Positions 60,407-64,000 of a stretch of 64,000 bases of DNA are shown one piece after another. This stretch comes from Acidobacteriota bacterium (GTDB lineage: Bacteria > Acidobacteriota > Terriglobia > Bryobacterales > Bryobacteraceae), in assembly GCA_017307505.1 (NCBI GenBank), contig JAFKEE010000029.1, positions 62,001 through 126,000 of the forward strand. The letters are read 5' to 3'. Under the pieces are notes generated by a model. That model ran no database searches, had not been told where the DNA came from, and was given only the letters and a program-made list of their open reading frames with translations. The position numbers and the translations under genes were made by a program. Positions within the stretch are counted from its first letter, which is position 1. Each line of letters opens with the position of its first letter.

Positions 60407-61881
60407 TCTTCAACTCCATCCGCTGGCGTCTGCAGGCCTGGCACGGCGTCATTCTCGCCACCGTCCTGACGGGCTTCGGCGTCACCGCCTACCAGGTCGC
60501 CCGCGAAAACCAGTTGCGATCCATCGATCAGGACCTCGGCCAGCAGTTGGACGCTCTGTTCCGGCCGAGGCCGCCCGAAGGACGACCCGAGGGTCCGCCC
60601 CCCGACCGACTGCCCGGCGGCGAGCGCGGCCGGCCGTTTCCCTTCGAGCCGGGCGAGTTCGAGCAGCGCCTGCGCCAGGCGGTGACCGAGTTTGGGAGCT
60701 CAGGTGGGCCCTACGCCACGCTATGGCAGGTGAATCAGGGGCTCATCGCCCGTTCGCCCGGAGCGCCTGCGGACCTGCCGGAGCCGCGCGAGGCCTTTGC
60801 TCAGTCTCCAGCCGAGGGCGGTCCAGGCCAGCGCGGCTTCCGCCCCGGACCGCATAGTCCACAGTTCGCCCGCACCCGCGGCCAGATGCGCGAGATCGCG
60901 ATTCCCCTGCCCCGCGGCTTCGTCATCGTGGCCGGCCGCTCCATCGCCGACGACCAGGCGGCCATGCGGCGCCTCGCCCTGTGGCTGCTTGCCGCCGGCA
61001 TGGGCATCTTTCTCCTGGGCCTTGCCGGCGGCGGTTGGGTGGCCGCCCGGGCCATCCGGCCCATCGACGCCATCAGCGCCACCGCTCAACGCATCTCCGC
61101 CGGCGACCTCGCCCAGCGCATCAACGTCGCCGACACAGACAGCGAACTCGGCCGCCTGGCCGCGGTCCTCAACACGACCTTCGCCCGCCTGGAGTCTTCC
61201 TTCACCCAGCAGGCCCGCTTCACTGCCGACGCCTCCCACGAGCTGCGGACCCCCGTCTCCGTCATCCTCACCCAAACGCAGACCTGCCTGGCCCGCGAGC
61301 GCGATCCGGCCGAGTATAAGGAAACGCTGGAGGCCTGCCAGCGCGCCGCCCAGCGCATGCGGCGTCTGACAGAATCGCTGCTCGAGCTCGCCCGCCTCGA
61401 CGCCGGAGAAGAGCCTCTGCGCCGCGAACGTTTCGACCTGGGCCGCGTTGCCCGCGAAAGCGCGGAGTTGATCCGCCCCCTCGCCGCGCAACGCAAAGTG
61501 ACCCTTGAGACCGATCTCGCCCTGGCCGAATGCACCGGCGACGCAGAACACATCGCCCAAGTCGTCACCAACCTGCTGTCGAACGCCATCCACTACAACC
61601 GCGAGGCCGGCACGGTGACCCTTGCGGTCCGCCAGGAGGGAAGCCAGGGTGTGCTGCGCGTCTCCGACACCGGCTGCGGCATCGACAGGGAAGACCAGCC
61701 CCACATCTTCGAACGCTTCTACCGCGCCGATAAATCCCGGACCCGCGCCGAAGGGCGCACCGGCCTCGGCCTAGCCATCTGCAAGGCAATCGTCGACGCC
61801 CACGGTGGTTCCATCGAAGTCGAGAGCCAGCCCGGCTCAGGCAGCACGTTCACGGTCCGCCTACCGCTGGCGCACGGTTAG
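60403..61881 (+). CDS. HAMP-domain sensor histidine kinase, partner of the upstream regulator
   Basis: A 492-residue membrane kinase. TM1 is at about residues 14-32 and TM2 at about 190-214; between them is a periplasmic sensor of about 155 residues that is strikingly rich in Pro, Arg, Gly and Glu ([23 protein letters not shown]) and matches no sensor family I know. HAMP follows (about 215-267), then the HisKA domain with His279 in [14 protein letters not shown], and the ATPase domain with [30 protein letters not shown] and [19 protein letters not shown]. The Arg/Glu-rich periplasmic region might respond to polyanions or divalent cations, which would fit the polyphosphate and EF-hand proteins encoded next door. 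Stop overlaps the convergent lipid kinase gene. Confidence 0.93.
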   Translation: MIFNSIRWRLQAWHGVILATVLTGFGVTAYQVARENQLRSIDQDLGQQLDALFRPRPPEGRPEGPPPDRLPGGERGRPFPFEPGEFEQRLRQAVTEFGSSGGPYATLWQVNQGLIARSPGAPADLPEPREAFAQSPAEGGPGQRGFRPGPHSPQFARTRGQMREIAIPLPRGFVIVAGRSIADDQAAMRRLALWLLAAGMGIFLLGLAGGGWVAARAIRPIDAISATAQRISAGDLAQRINVADTDSELGRLAAVLNTTFARLESSFTQQARFTADASHELRTPVSVILTQTQTCLARERDPAEYKETLEACQRAAQRMRRLTESLLELARLDAGEEPLRRERFDLGRVARESAELIRPLAAQRKVTLETDLALAECTGDAEHIAQVVTNLLSNAIHYNREAGTVTLAVRQEGSQGVLRVSDTGCGIDREDQPHIFERFYRADKSRTRAEGRTGLGLAICKAIVDAHGGSIEVESQPGSGSTFTVRLPLAHG

Positions 61882-62822
61882 CGGGCAGCGGACATCTTTT
61901 GGAGGAACGCCCGCGGCAACATCAGCCGCACCCGTTCCGGCGCAATATCCAGGCTCACCGGCGCCAGCCCGGCATACTCGCCATCCACCTGAACGTCGAT
62001 CGGCGTCGAGCCGTTCGCCTCCATCTGCAGGCTGCGGGCATGCGCCACCGTCACGCCTTTCATCCCCTTCAGACTGTTCAGCAGCACTCCGCTGAAATAC
62101 TTCAGGTAGCGGAACGAACTCGGTCCTTCGAACAGCACCACCGCAAATTCATCGCTGAGCAGGTTGGCGTGCCGCGCGATCTCCAGGTCGCCGCCGTAGT
62201 TCCGCACCCGGCTGACCAGGGCGAAGCTGCAGCGGGAGCGCTTTCCGTCCATGACCACATCGAACTCCGGCAGCTTCTTGCCCACCTGCGCAAAGCCGCC
62301 CTCCCAGTAACTCAGCTTGCCCCAGCGCCGCTTAAACTCCGGACTGACCATTCGCACGATCCGCGCATCCAACCCGACCCCGGCCATACAAGCAAAGAAG
62401 CGCGCCGGTTTCCCGGGAGCAGTCATCCGGCCCAGCGAGATCGTCGCCGGCTCCAACTCCTTGAATCGGGACGCGGCCCGCACCAGATGCCCGCCGATGC
62501 CCGTTTCCATGCCCAGCACATTGGCCGTCCCGGCCGGCAGGATCGCCAGCGGAACCGGAGACCCGGCCATGCCCGCAATCACCTCATTGATCGTTCCGTC
62601 TCCTCCAGCCACAAAAACGAGATTGGAACCCTCGTCGATGGCTTTCCGGGCGATGGGGCCGGCTGTATTGGGCCCCGTGGTCGGGCACAGCCGGATGGTT
62701 CCGACATGCGGCTCCAGCAGACGCTGGGCCTCGGCGATCATCTGGGGACTGCGAAAAAGCTTTCCGGCGACGGGGTTGTAGACCAGGGAGGCCAAGGTTC
62801 GAGATGCGTTGGGATCGGACAC
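61878..62822 (-). CDS. Diacylglycerol/lipid kinase family protein (DAGK catalytic domain)
   Basis: A 314-residue YegS/DgkB-like lipid kinase. The start region SLVYNPVAGKL and the nucleotide loop VAGGDGTINEVIAGMAG (GGDGT at residues 73-77) with LPAGTANVLGMETG form the N-terminal ATP-binding domain; ACMAGVGLDARIV and the C-terminal beta-domain (DVQVDGEYAGLAPVSLDI) complete the fold. It should phosphorylate diacylglycerol or a related lipid at the membrane. The start is a GTG at 62822, with a perfect minus-strand TATAAT nine bases upstream and no Shine-Dalgarno, so a leaderless GTG mRNA is likely. Divergent from ligA with overlapping -10 boxes. Confidence 0.9.
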   Translation of the reverse strand: MSDPNASRTLASLVYNPVAGKLFRSPQMIAEAQRLLEPHVGTIRLCPTTGPNTAGPIARKAIDEGSNLVFVAGGDGTINEVIAGMAGSPVPLAILPAGTANVLGMETGIGGHLVRAASRFKELEPATISLGRMTAPGKPARFFACMAGVGLDARIVRMVSPEFKRRWGKLSYWEGGFAQVGKKLPEFDVVMDGKRSRCSFALVSRVRNYGGDLEIARHANLLSDEFAVVLFEGPSSFRYLKYFSGVLLNSLKGMKGVTVAHARSLQMEANGSTPIDVQVDGEYAGLAPVSLDIAPERVRLMLPRAFLQKMSAAR

Positions 62823-62831
62823 GTAGTTACG

Positions 62832-64000
<1,169 letters not shown>

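Overview
This is a GC-rich, densely coding stretch of a bacterial chromosome. The gene content points to the phylum Acidobacteriota, probably the Bryobacterales/Solibacter branch. The pointers are a 910-residue ABC permease of the acidobacterial ADOP type paired with a PadR repressor, a 1071-residue Oar-like TonB-dependent receptor with a carboxypeptidase-regulatory N-terminus, an ECF sigma factor of the kind common in Acidobacteria, and many exported enzymes with RRxFL-type signal peptides. The affiliation is inferred from gene families; no rRNA or tRNA gene was seen, and no CRISPR array or insertion sequence.

Layout. 0-9.6 kb is mostly sugar and uronate metabolism: the end of a sodium:solute symporter, a UroD-family protein, a galactokinase-family enzyme, an RluA pseudouridine synthase, an orphan gene, an exported beta-propeller protein coupled to an SDR oxidoreductase, a tagaturonate epimerase and a PQQ/cytochrome c dehydrogenase. 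9.6-23 kb holds tpiA, an S41 protease, a sulfatase, a GntP permease, a bacilliredoxin, a GH95 alpha-fucosidase-type enzyme, a GT2, lysS, a LolC/E-type permease and rhaT. 23-28 kb is an ANTAR-domain regulator, a PIG-L deacetylase and the TonB receptor. 28-36.4 kb carries a GGDEF cyclase, an HGSNAT-like membrane protein, a HEAT-like protein, a DUF4097 protein, serB, a six-hairpin glycosidase and RNase T2. 36.4-41.1 kb is an overlapping asnB / GT39 / GT4 operon. 41.1-46.2 kb has the ECF sigma factor, ADOP+PadR and a TIM-barrel epimerase. 46.2-49.5 kb encodes a secretin-cohesin fusion with two pseudopilins. 49.6-54.3 kb has smpB, pepA, an exported kinase-like protein overlapping an exported metallophosphatase, and an NAD-dependent epimerase. 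54.3-54.95 kb is a structured non-coding region. 55-62 kb has a PAS histidine kinase, then DUF4956-VTC-CotH divergent from an OmpR-type two-component system. The window ends with a lipid kinase and the start of ligA.

Two things stand out. First, the 647-bp non-coding region at 54299-54945 contains two copies, about 240 bp apart, of a three-hairpin element. Five base pairs differ between the copies by double compensatory changes, while the loops and linkers are nearly identical. This is strong internal evidence for a selected RNA (or hairpin DNA) structure that I do not recognise; the second copy is followed by an intrinsic terminator just before the histidine kinase gene. Second, an exported PI3/4-kinase-like protein and an exported Shelph-like phosphatase are translationally coupled (51625-53423), which suggests an extracytoplasmic phosphorylation/dephosphorylation pair.

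Regulatory style. Many transcription-unit heads have a TANNNT -10 element only about 6-13 nt before the start codon and no Shine-Dalgarno sequence, which suggests leaderless or very short-leader mRNAs. Genes inside operons often overlap by ATGA or GTGA and some have good Shine-Dalgarno sites. Two divergent gene pairs share overlapping or symmetric -10 elements.
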